NCBI RefSeq assembly: GCF_910592395.1
Contig: NC_088312.1
Coordinates: 17,183,292-17,247,291, forward strand
DNA: 64,000 bases
Reading direction: 5' to 3'
DNA from: Lineus longissimus
Taxonomy: Eukaryota; Nemertea; Pilidiophora; Heteronemertea; Lineidae
Position 1 is the first letter of the stretch. Each line of letters opens with the position of its first letter. A program made the translations under genes and the position numbers. Shown here piece after piece: positions 43,832 to 56,845 of this stretch. Below the pieces are notes generated by a model. That model saw only the letters and a list, made by a program, of their open reading frames with translations. It was not told where the DNA came from and searched no databases.

Positions 43832-44929
43832 TCTGTATAACTAAAATGATTGCGATCAGTCGCGACGAGCGCCATCACCAACCAGCTGTTGTCAACAATA
43901 GGCTATATCGCCAGTTGAATGACAACATATCGTCACGGAATCTCGAAAACTAGTCTCAATCACGCCGAACAGTCATCTCGACTCTGTAAAACCAAAATGA
44001 GCGCGATCAGACACAATGAGCGCCATCGCCGACTGACTATCATCGCCAATAGGCAATATGGCTAGAGAAATGACGATATATCGTCACGGAATTGCGAAAT
44101 TTTGGTCTAAATCTGACCGAACAGTCATCTCGACTCTGTATAACAAAAATGAGCGCGATTCGTCGCGACGAGCGCCATCGCCGACCGCCTATCATCGCTA
44201 ATATGCAATATGGCTGGTTGAATGACAACTTACCAACACGGAATCTCGAAATTTCTGAATCAATCTGTCCAAACAGTAATCTCGACTCTGATCGCTCAGT
44301 CGCGACGAGCGCCATCACCAACCAGCTGTTGTCAACAATAGGCTATATCGCCAGTTGAATGACAACATATCGTCACGGAATCTCGAAAACTTCAGTCTCA
44401 ATCTCTCCGAACAGTCATCTCGACTCTGTAAAACAAAAATGAGCGCGATCGGACACAACGAGCGCCATCGTCGACTGACTATCATCGCCAATAGGCAATA
44501 TGGCTAGAGAAATGACGATATATCGTCACGGAATTGCGAAATTTTGGTCTAAATCTGACCGAACAGTCATCTCGACTCTGTATAACTAAAATGAGCGCGA
44601 TTCGTCGCGACGAGCGCCATCGCCGACTGCCTATCATCGCTAATGTGCAATATGGCTGGTTGAATGACAACTTACCGTCACGGAATCTCGAAATTTCTGA
44701 ATCAATCTGTCCAAACAGTAATCTCGACTCTGTATAACTAAAATGATTGCGATCAGTCGCGACGAGCGCCATCGCCAACCAGCTGTTGTCAACAATAGGC
44801 TATATCGCCAGTTGAATGACAACATATCGTCACGGAATCTCTAAATTTTGGTCTCAATCTGTCCGAACAGTCATCTCGACTCTGTAGAACCAAAATGAGT
44901 GCCATCAGTCATGACGAGCGCCATTGCAA

Positions 44930-45521
44930 ACCGACTATCATCGGCGATGATAGTCGGTGGGCGATGGAGACCGAAATGTCGAGGTAGTCGGTTGGCGATG
45001 GTGCACGTTGCGACCGACAGTGCTCATTTTGGTTTTGCAGAATCGAGATGACTGTTCAGACAGATTGAGACCGATATTTTGAGAATCCGTGACGATAAGT
45101 TGTCATTTGAGACTGAAATTTTGAGACAGTCGGTTGGTGATGGCGCACGTCGACACTGATGGCAATCATTTTGGTTATACAGAGTCGAGATGACTGTACG
45201 GAGAGATTGAGACCGAAGTATGAAGATTTCGTGATGATACGATGTCATTCAACTAACTAGGCATATTGCATATTCGCGATGATAGTTGGTCGGCGATTGC
45301 GCTCGTCGCGACCACTCACACTCATTTTAGTTTCACAGCGTAGAGATGACTATACGGACGGACTGAGACCAAAATTTGGAAATTCCGTGACATTAAGTTG
45401 TAATTCTACAAGCGATATAGCCTACTGGCGATGATAGACAGTCGGCAATGGCACTCCCCATCACCAACCGACCATCTCAAAATTTCGGTCTGCATCACCC
45501 ATTGACTATCATCGCCAGTAG
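44930..45521. repeat. Inverted satellite module, copy 1
   Basis: At 44930-44958 a near-perfect palindrome (ACCGACTATCATCG / CGATGATAGTCGGT) marks a switch to reverse-oriented monomers (CTCATTTTGGTTTTGCAG and so on). At 45422-45437 and 45506-45521 CTACTGGCGATGATAG and its inverse mark the return to forward orientation. The monomers here are the most diverged in the array. Confidence 0.85.
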
Positions 45522-48046
45522 CCTATATTGCTTGACGAATGACAATTCATTGTCACTGAATCTCCAAATTTCAGTCTCAATGTGTCCAAACGGTCATCTC
45601 GAATCTGTGAAACTAAAATTAGTGCCGACAGACTATCATCGTCTCTAGGCTATATCACCAATCAACGACAACTTCTGTCACAGAGTCTCGAAATTTTGGT
45701 CTCAATCTGTTCCAAAAGTCATCTCGACCCTGTATAACCAAAATTAGCGCGGTCGGTCGCAAGGAGCGCCATCGCCAACAGACTATCATTGCTAATATGC
45801 AATATGGCTAGTTCAATGACAACTTATCGTCACGGAATTGCGAAATTTTGGGCTCAATCTGACCGAACAGTCATCTCGACTCTGTATAACCAAACTGAGC
45901 CCGATTGGTCGCGACGAGCGCCATCGCCGACCGCCTATCATCGCTAATATGCAATATGGCTGGTTGAATGACAACTTACCGTCACGGAATCTCGAAATTT
46001 CTGTCTCAATCTGTCTGAACAGTCATCTCGACTCTGTATAACTAAAATGATTGCGATCAGTCGCGACGAGCGCCATCACCAACCAGCTGTTGTCAACAAT
46101 AGGCCATATCGCCAGTTGAATGACAACATATCGTCACGGAATCTCGAAAACTTCAGTCTCAATCTCTCCGAACAGTCATCTCGACTCTGTAAAACCAAAA
46201 TGAGCGCGGTCAGACACAACGAGCGCCATCGCCGACTGACTATCATCGCCAATAGGCAATATGGCTAGAGGAATGACGATATATCGTCACGGAATTGCGA
46301 AATTTTGGTCTAAATCTGACCGAACAGTCATCTCGACTCTGTATAACTAAAATGAGCGCGATTCGTCGCGACGAGCGCCATCGCCGACCGCCTATCATCG
46401 CTAATATGCAATATGGCTGGTTGAAAGACAACTTATCGTGACGGAATCTCGAAATTTCTGGCTCAATCTGTCCAAACAGTAATCTCGACTCTGTATAACT
46501 AAAATGATTGCGATTAGTCGTGACGAGCGCCATCACCAACCAGCTGTTGTCAACAATAGGCTATATCGCCAGTTGAATGACAACATATCGTCACGGAATC
46601 TCGAAAACTTCAGTCTCAATCTGTCCGAACAGTCATCTCGACTCTGTATAACTAAAATGATTGCGATCAGTCGCGACGAGCGCCATCGCCAACCAGCTGT
46701 TGTCAACAATAGGCTATATCGCCAGTTGAATGGCAACATATCGTCACTGAATCTCTAAATTTCTGTCTCAATCTGTCCGAACAGTCATCTCGACACTGTA
46801 TAACTAAAATGAGCGCGATTCGTCGCGACGAGCGCCATCGCCGACCGCCTATCATCGCTAATATGCAATATGGCTGGTTGAATGACAACTTATCGTCACG
46901 GAATCTCGAAATTTCTGGCTCAATCTGTCCGAACAGTCATCTCGACTCTGTATAACTAAAATGATTGCGATCAGTCGCGACGAGCGCCATCACCAACCAG
47001 CTGTTGTCAACAATAGGCTATATCGCCGGTTGAATGACAACATATTGTCACGGAATCTCGAAAACTTCAGTCTCAATCTCTCCGAACAGTCATCTCGACT
47101 CTGTAAAACCAAAATGAGCGCGATCGGACACAACGAGCGCCATCGTCGACTGACTATCATCGCCAATAGGCAATACGGCTAGAGAAATGACGATATATCG
47201 TCACGGAATTGCGAAATTTTGGTCTAAATCTGACCGAACAGTCATCTCGACTCTGTATAACTAAAATGAGCGCGATTCGTCGCGACGAGCGCCATCGCCG
47301 ACTGCCTATCATCGCTAATATGCAATATGGCTGGTTGAATGACAACTTACCGTCACGGAATCTCGAAATTTCTGAATCAATCTGTCCAAACAGTAATCTC
47401 GACTCTGATCGCTCAGTCGCGACGAGCGCCATCACCAACCAGCTGTTGTCAACAATAGGCTATATCGCCAGTTGAATGACAACATATCGTCACGGAATCT
47501 CGAAAACTTCAGTCTCAATCTCTCCGAACAGTCATCTCGACTCTGTAAAACCAAAATGAGCGCGATCGGACACAACGAGCGCCATCGCCGACTGACTATC
47601 ATCGCCAATAGGCAATATGGCTAGAGGAATGACGATATATCGTCACGGAATTGCGAAATTTTGGTCTAAATCTGACCGAACAGTCATCTCGACTCTGTAT
47701 AACTAAAATGAGCGCGATTCGTCGTGACGAGCGCCATCGCCGACCCCCTATCATCGCTAATATGCAATATGGCTTGTTGAATGACAACTTATCGTCACGG
47801 AATCTCGAAATTTCTGGCTCAATCTCTCCAAACAGTCATCTCGACTCTATATAACTGAAATGATTGTGATCAGTCGCGACGAGCGCCATCGCCAACCAGC
47901 TATTGTCAACAATAGGCTATATTGCCAGTTGAATGACAACATATCGTCACAGAATCTCTATATTTCGGTCTCAATCTGTCCGAACAGTCATCTCGACTCT
48001 GTATAACCAAAATGAGTGCCATCAGTCATGACGAGCGCCATTGCAA

Positions 48047-48644
48047 ACCGACTATCATTGGCGATGATAGTCGGTGGGCGATGGAGACGGAAATGTCGAG
48101 GTAGTCGGTTGGCGATGGTGCACGTTGCGACCGACCGTGCTCATTTTGGTTTGGCAGAATCGAGATGACTGTTCGGACAGATTGAGACCGATATTTTGAG
48201 AATCCGTGACGATAAGTTGTCATTTGAGACTGAAATTTTGAGATAGTCGGTTGGTGATGGCGCACGTCGACACTGATGGCAATCATTTTGGTTATACAGA
48301 GTCGAGATGACTGTACGGAGAGATTGAGACCGAAGTATGAAGATTTCATGACGATACGATGTCATTCAACTAGGCATATTGCATATTCGCCATGATAGTT
48401 GGTCGGCGATTGCGCTCGTCGCGACCACTCACACTCATTTTAGTTTCACAGCGTAGAGATGACTATACGGACGGATTGAGACCAAAATTTGGAAATTCCG
48501 TGACATTAAGTTGTAATTCTACAAGCGATATAGCCTACTGGCGATGATAGTCAGTCGGCAATGGCACTCCCCATCACCAACCGACCATCTCAAAATTTCG
48601 GTCTCCATCGCCCATTGACTATCATCGCCAGTAGGCTATATTGC
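48047..48644. repeat. Inverted satellite module, copy 2
   Basis: Same layout as copy 1: switch palindrome at 48047-48075 and return switch at about 48535-48644. It starts 3117 bp after copy 1 and is nearly identical to it. Confidence 0.85.
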
Positions 48645-50072
48645 TAGACGAATGACAATTCATTGTCACTGAATCTCCAAATTTCGGTCTCAATCTGTCC
48701 AAACGGTCATCTCGAATCTGTGAAACTAAAATTAGTGCCGACAGACTATCATCGTCTCTAGGCTATATCACCAATCAACGACAACTTCTGTCACGGAGTC
48801 TCGAAATTTTGGTCTCAATCTGTCCCAAAAGTCATCTCGACCCTGTATAACCAAAATTAGCGCGGTCAGTCGCAAGGAGCGCCATCGCCAACATACTATC
48901 ATTGCTAATATGCAATATGGCTAGTTCAATGACAACTTATCGTCACGGAATTGCAAAATTTAGAGCTCAATCTGACCGAACAGTCATCTCGACTCTGTAT
49001 AACCAAAATGAGCGCGATTCGTCGCGACGAGCGCCATCGCCGACCGCCTATCATCGCTAATATGCAATATGGCTGGTTGAATGACAACTTATCGTCACGG
49101 AATCTCGAAATTTCTGTCTCAATCTGTCCGAACAGTCATCTCGACTCTGTATAACTAAAATGATTGCGATCTGTCGCGACGAGCGCCATCACCAACCAGC
49201 TGTTGTCAACAATAGGCTATATCGCCAGTTGAATGACAACATATCGTCACGGAATCTCGAAAACTTCAGTCTCAATCTCTCCGAACAGTCATCTCGACTC
49301 TGTAAAACCAAAATGAGCGCGATCGGACACAACGAGCGCCATCGTCGACTGACTATCATCGCCAATAGGCAATACGGCTAGAGAAATGACGATATATCGT
49401 CACGGAATTGCGAAATTTTGGTCTAAATCTGACCGAACAGTCATCTCGACTCTGTATAACTAAAATGAGCGCGATTCGTCGCGACAAGCGCCAGGGCCGA
49501 CTGCCTATCATCGCTAATATGCAATATGGCTGGTTGAATGAGAACTTACCGTCACGGAATCTCGAAATTTCTGACTCAATCTGTCCGAACAGTCATCTCG
49601 ACTCTGTATAACTAAAATTATTGCGATCAGTCGCGACGAGCGCCATCGCCGACCGCTTATCATCGCTAATATGCAATATGGCTGGTTCAATAACAACTTA
49701 CCGTCACGGAATCTCGAAATTTCTGGCTCAATCTGTCCAAACAGTCATCTCGACTCTGTATAACTAAAATGATTGCGATTAGTCGCGACGAGCGCCATCG
49801 CCGACCGCCTATCATCACTAATATGCAATATGGCTGGTTGAATGACAACTTATCGTCACGGAATCTCGAAATTTCTGGCTCAATCTGTCCGAACAATCAT
49901 CTCGACTCTGTATAACTAAAATGATTGCGATCAGTCGCGATGACCGCCATTGCCGACCGCCTATCATCGCTAATATGCAATATGGCTGGTTGAATGACAA
50001 CTTATCGTCACGGAATCTCGAAATTTCTGGCTCAATCTGTCCGAACAGTCATCTCGACTCTGTATAACTAAA

Positions 50073-52960
50073 ATGATTGCGATCAGTCGCGACGAGCGCC
50101 ATCACCAACCAGCTGTTGTCAACAATAGGCTATATCGCCAGATGAATGACAACATATCGTCACGGAATCTCGAAAACTTCAGTCTCAATCTCTCCAAACA
50201 GTCATCTCGACTCTATAAAACCAAAATGAGCGCGATCGGACACAACGAGTGCCATCGCCGACTGACTATCATCGCCAATAGGCAATATGGCTAAAGAAAT
50301 GACGATATATCGTCACGGAATTGCAAAACTTTGGTCTAAATCTGACCGAACAGTCATCTCGACTCTGTATAACTAAAATGAGCGCGATTCGTCGCGACGA
50401 GCGCCATCGCCGACTGACTATCATCGCTAATATGCAATATGGCTGGTTGAATGACAACTTATCGTCACGGAATCTCGAAATTTCTGGCTCAATCTATTCC
50501 AAAAGTCATCTCGACCCTGTATAACCAAAATTAGCGCGGTCGGTCGCAAGGAGCGCCATCGCCAACAGACTATCATTGCTAATATGCAATATGGCTAGTT
50601 CAATGACAACTTATCGTCACGGAATTGCGAAATCTTGGGCTCAATCTGACCGAACAGTCATCTCGACTCTGTATAACCAAAATGAGCGCGATTGGTCGCG
50701 ACGAGCGCCATCGCCGACCGCCTATCATCGCCAATATGCAATATGGCTGGTTGAATGACAACTTATCGTCACGGAATCTCGAAATTTGTGTCTCAATCTG
50801 TCCGAACAGTCATCTCGACTCTGTATAACTAAAATGATTGCGATCAGTCGCGACGAGCACCATCACCAACCAGCTGTTGTCAACAATAGGCTATATCGCC
50901 AGTTGAATGGCAACATATCGTCACGGAATCTCTAAATTTCTGTCTCAATCTGTCCGAACAGTCATCTCGACACTGTATAACTAAAATGAGCGCGATTCGT
51001 CGCGACGAGCGCCATCGCCGACCGCCTATCATCGCTAATATGCAATATGGCTGGTTGAATGACAACTTATCGTCACGGAATCTCGAAATTTCTGGCTCAA
51101 TCTGTCCGAACAGTCATCTCGACTCTGTATAACTAAAATGATTGCGATCAGTCGCGACGAGCGCCATCACCAACCAGCTGTTGTCAACAATAGGCTATAT
51201 CGCCAGTTGAATGACAACATATCGTCACGGAATCTCGAGAACTTCAGTCTCAATCTCTCCGAACAGTCATCTCGACTCTGTAAAACCAAAATGAGCGCGA
51301 TCGGACAGAACGAGCGCCATCGTCGACTGACTATCATCGCCAATAGGCAATATGGCTAGAGAAATGACGATATATTGTCACGGAATTGCGAAATTTTGGT
51401 CTAAATCTGACCGAACAGTCATCTCGACTCTGTATAACTAAAATGAGCGCGATTCGTCGCGACGAGCGCCATCGCCGACTGCCTATCATCGCTAATATGC
51501 AATATGGCTGGTTGAATGACAACTTACCGTCACGGAATCTCGAAATTTCTGAATCAATCTGTCCAAACAGTAATCTCGACTCTGATCGCTCAGTCGCGAC
51601 GAGCGCCATCACCAAACAGCTGTTGTCAACAATAGGCTATATCGCCAGTTGAATGACAACATATCGTCACGGAATCTCGAAAACTTCAGTCTCAATCTCT
51701 CCGAACAGTCATCTCGACTCTGTATAACCAAAATGAGCGCGATCGGACACAACGAGCGCCATTGCCGACTGACTATCATCGCCAATAGGCAATATGGCTA
51801 GAGGAATGACGATATATCGTCACGGAATTGCGAAATTTTGGTCTAAATCTGACCGAACAGTCATCTCGACTCTGTAAAACCAAAATGAGCGCGATCGGAC
51901 ACAACGAGCGCCATTACCAACTGACTATCATCGCCAATAGGCAATATGGCTAGAGGAATGACGATATATCGTCACGGAATTGCGAAATTTTGGTCTAAAT
52001 CTGACCAAACAGTCATCTCGACTCTGTAAAACCAAAATGAGCGCTATCGGACACAACGAGCGCCATTGCCGATTGCAAAATTTAGAGCTCAATCTGACCG
52101 AACAGTCATCTCGACTCTGTATAACTAAAATGAGCGCGATTCGTCGCGACGAGCGCCATCGCCGACTGCCTATCATCGCTAATATGCAATATGGCTGGTT
52201 GAATGACAACTTATCGTCAAGGAATCTCGAAATTTCTGGCTCAATCTGTCCGTAACTAAAATGATTGCGATCAGTCGCGACGAGCGCCATCACCAACCAG
52301 CTGTTGTCAACAATAGGCTATATCGTCAGTTGAATGACAACATATCGTCACGGAATCTCGAAAACTAGTCTCAATCACTCCGAACAGTCATCTCGACTCT
52401 GTAAAAACCAAAATGAGCGCGATCAGACACAATGAGCGCCATCGCCGACTGACTATCATCGCCAATAGGCAATATGGCTAGAGAAATGACGATATATCAT
52501 CACGGAATCTCGAAATTTTGGTCTAAATCTGACCGAACAGTCATCTCGACTCTGTATAACAAAAATGAGCGCGATTCGTCGCGACGAGCGCCATCGCTGA
52601 CCGCCTATCATGGCTAATATGCAATATGGCTGGTTGAATGACAACTTATCGTCACGGAATCTCGAAATTTCTGGCTCAATCTGTCCGAACAGTCATCTCG
52701 ACTCTGTATAACTAAAATGATTGCGATCAGTCGCGACGAGCGCCATCACCAACCAGCTGTTGTCAACAATAGGCTATATCGCCAGTTGAATGACAACATA
52801 TCGTCACGGAATCTCGAAAACTTCAGTCTCAATATCTCTGAACAGTCTTCTCGACTCTGTAAAACCAAAATGAGCGCGATCGGACAAAACGAGCGCCATC
52901 GTCGACTGACTATCATCGCCAATAGGCAATATGGCTAGAGAAATGACGATATATCGTCAC
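50073..52960. repeat. Multi-kb satellite segment repeated at about 61133-64000
   Basis: Anchors 50625, 51138 and 51386 recur at 61685, 62198 and 62446 with a constant offset of 11060. The far copy runs to the window edge. Within it, part is also present at offset 8053 (51386 with 59439). The two copies are not fully collinear: about one monomer is missing or added around 52000-52100. Confidence 0.8.
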
Positions 52961-55900
52961 GGAATTGCGAAATTTTGGTCTAAATCTGACCGAACAGTCA
53001 TCTCGACTCTGTATAACTAAAATGAGCGCGATTCGTCGCGACGAGCGCCATCGCCGACCGCCTATCATGGCTAATATGCAATATGGCTGGTTGAATGACA
53101 ACTTATCGTCACGGAATCTCGAAATTTCTGGCTCAATCTGTCCGAACAGTCATCTCGACTCTGTATAACTAAAATGATTGTGATCAGTCGCGACGAGCGC
53201 CATCACCAACCAGCTGTTGTCAACAATAGGCTATATCGCCAGTTGAATGACAATATATCGTCACGGAATCTCGAAAACTTCAGTCTCAATATCTCTGAAC
53301 AGTCTCCTCGACTCTGTAAAACCAAAATGAGCGCGATCGGACACAACGAGCGCCATCGTCGACTGACTATCATCGCCAATAGGCAATATGGCTAGAGAAA
53401 TGACGATATATCGTCACGGAATTGCGAAATTTTGGTCTAAATCTGACCGAACAGTCATCTCGACTCTGTATAACTAAAATGATTGTGATCAGTCGCGACG
53501 AGCGCCATCACCAACCAGCTGTTGTCAACAATAGGCTATATCGCCAGTTGAATGACAACATATCGTCACGGAATCTCGAAAACTAGTCTCAATCACTCCC
53601 AACAGTCATCTCGACTCTGTAAAACCAAAATGAGCGCGGTCAGACACAATGAGCGCCATCGCCGACTGACTATCATCGCCAATAGGCAATATGGCTAGAG
53701 AAATGACGATATATCGTCACGGAATTTAGAAATTTTGGTCTAAATCTGACCGAACAGTCATCTCGACTCTGTATAACTAAAATGATTGCGATCAGTCGCG
53801 ACGAGCGCCATCGCCGACCGCTTATCATCGCTTATATGCAATATGGCTGGTTCAATAACAACTTACCGTCACGGAATCTCGAAATTTCTGGCTCAATCTA
53901 TTCCAAAAGTCATCTCGACCCTGTATAACCAAAATTAGCGCGGTCGGTCGCAAGGAGCGCCATCGCCGACCGCCTATCATCGCTAATATGCAATATGGCT
54001 GGTTGAATGACAACTTATCGTCAAGGAATCTCGAAATTTCTGGCTCAATCTGTCCGAACAGTCATCTCGACTCTGTATAACTAAAATGATTGCGATCAGT
54101 CGCGACGAGCGCCATCGCCGACTGACTATCATCGCCAATAGGCAATATGGCTAGAGAAATGACGATATATCGTCACTGAATCTCGAAATTTTGGTCTAAA
54201 TCTGACCGAACAGTCATCTCGACTCTGTATAACTAAAATGAGCGCGATTCGTCGCGACAAGCGCCATCGCCGACCGCCTATCATCCCTAATATGCAATAT
54301 GGCTGGTTGAAAGACAACTTATCGTGACGGAATCTCGAAATTTCTGGCTCAATCTGTCCAAACAGTCATCTCGACTCTGTAAAACCAAAATGAGCGCGAT
54401 CGGACACAACGAGCGCCATCGTCGACTGACTATCATCGCCAATAGGCAATACGGCTAGAGAAATGACGATATATCGTCACGGAATTGCAAAATTTAGAGC
54501 TCAATCTGACCGAACAGTCATCTCGACTCTGTATAACCAAAATGAGCGCGATTCGTCGCGACGAGCGCCATCGCCGACCGCCTATCATCGCTAATATGCA
54601 ATATGGCTGGTTGAATGACAACTTATCATCACGGAATCTCGAAATTTCTGTCTCAATCTGTCCGAACAGTCATCTCGACTCTGTATAACTAAAATGATTG
54701 CGATCTGTCGCGACGAGCGCCATCACCAACCAGCTGTTGTCAACAATAGGCTACATCGCCAGTTGAATGACAACATATCGTCACGGAATCTCGAAAACTT
54801 CAGTCTCAATCTCTCCGAACAGTCATCTCGACTCTGTAAAACCAAAATGAGCGCGATCGGACACAACGAGCGCCATCGTCGACTGACTATCATCGCCAAT
54901 AGGCAATACGGCTAGAGAAATGACGATATATCGTCACGGAATTGCAAAATTTTGGTCTAAATCTGACCGAACAGTCATCTCGACTCTGTATAACTAAAAT
55001 GAGCGCGATTCGTCGCGACGAGCGCCAGGGCCGACTGCCTATCATCGCTAATATGCAATATGGCTGGTTGAATGAGAACTTACCGTCACGGAATCTCGAA
55101 ATTTCTGACTCAATCTGTCCGAACAGTCATCTCGACTCTGTATAACTAAAATTATTGCGATCAGTCTCGACGAGCGCCATCGCCGACCGCTTATCATCGC
55201 TTATATGCAATATGGCTGGTTCAATAACAACTTACCGTCACGGAATCTCGAAATTTCTGGCTCAATCTGTCCAAACAGTCATCTCGACTCTGTATAACTA
55301 AAATGATTGCGATTAGTCGCGACGAGCGCCATCGCCGACCGCCTATCATCACTAATATGCAATATGGCTGGTTGAATGACAACTTATCGTCACGGAATCT
55401 CGAAATTTCTGGCTCAATCTGTCCGAACAATCATCTCGACTCTGTATAACTAAAATGATTGCGATCAGTCGCGATGACCGCCATCGCCGACCGCCTATCA
55501 TCGCTAATATGCAATATGGCTGGTTGAATGACAACTTATCGTCACGGAATCTCGAAATTTCTGGCTCAATCTGTCCGAACAGTCATCTCGACTCTGTATA
55601 ACTAAAATGATTGCGATCAGTCGCGACGAGCGCCATCACCAACCAGCTGTTGTCAACAATAGGCTATATCGCCAGATGAATGACAACATATTGTCACGGA
55701 ATCTCGAAAACTTCAGTCTCAATCTCTCCGAACAGTCATCTCGACTCTATAAAACCAAAATGAGCGCGATCGGACACAACGAGTGCCATCGCCGACTGAC
55801 TATCATCGCCAATAGGCAATATGGCTAAAGAAATGACGATATATCGTCACGGAATTGCAAAATTTTGGTCTAAATCTGACCAAACAGTCATCTCGACTCT

Positions 55901-56250
55901 GTATAACTAAAATGAGCGCGATTCGTCGCGACGAGCGCCATCGCCGACCGCCTATCATCGCTAATATGCAATATGGCTGGTTGAATGACAACTTATCGTC
56001 ACGGAATCTCGAAATTTCTGGCTCAATCTCTCCGAACAGTCATCTCGACTCTATATAACTGAAATGATTGTGATCAGTCGCGACGAGCGCCATCGCCAAC
56101 CAGCTGTTGTCAACAATAGGCTATATTGCCAGTTGAATGACAACATATCGTCACAGAATCTCTATATTTCGGTCTCAATCTGTCCGAACAGTCATCTCGA
56201 CTCTGTAGAACCAAAATGAGTGCCATCAGTCATGACGAGCGCCATTGCAA

Positions 56251-56845
56251 ACCGACTATCATTGGCGATGATAGTCGGTGGGCGATGGAGACGGAAATGT
56301 CGAGGTAGTCGGTTGGCGATGGTGCACGTTGCGACCGACCGTGCTCATTTTGGTTTGGCAGAATCGAGATGACTGTTCGGACAGATTGAGACCGATATTT
56401 TGAGAATCCGTGACGATAAGTTGTCATTTGAGACTGAAATTTTGAGATAGTCGGTTGGTGATGGCGCACGTCGACACTGATGGCAATCATTTTGGTTATA
56501 CAGAGTCGAGATGACTGTACGGAGAGATTGAGACCGAAGTATGAAGATTTCATGACGATACGATGTCATTCAACTAGGCATATTGCATATTCGCCATGAT
56601 AGTTGGTCGGCGATTGCGCTCGTCGCGACCACTCACACTCATTTTAGTTTCACAGCGTAGAGATGACTATACGGACGGATTGAGACCAAAATTTGGAAAT
56701 TCCGTGACATTAAGTTGTAATTCTACAAGCGATATAGCCTACTGGCGATGATAGTCAGTCGGCAATGGCACTCCCCATCACCAACCGACCATCTCAAAAT
56801 TTCGGTCTCCATCGCCCATTGACTATCATCGCCAGTAGGCTATAT
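56251..56845. repeat. Inverted satellite module, copy 3
   Basis: Switch palindrome at 56251-56279 and return switch near 56740-56845. It lies exactly 8204 bp after copy 2, within a larger duplicated block. Confidence 0.85.

Noticed and set aside
49020-49040. CENP-B box in the satellite (TTCGTCGCGACGAGCG)
   Set aside because: It starts TTCG, but the internal A and the CGGG of the CENP-B consensus are missing.
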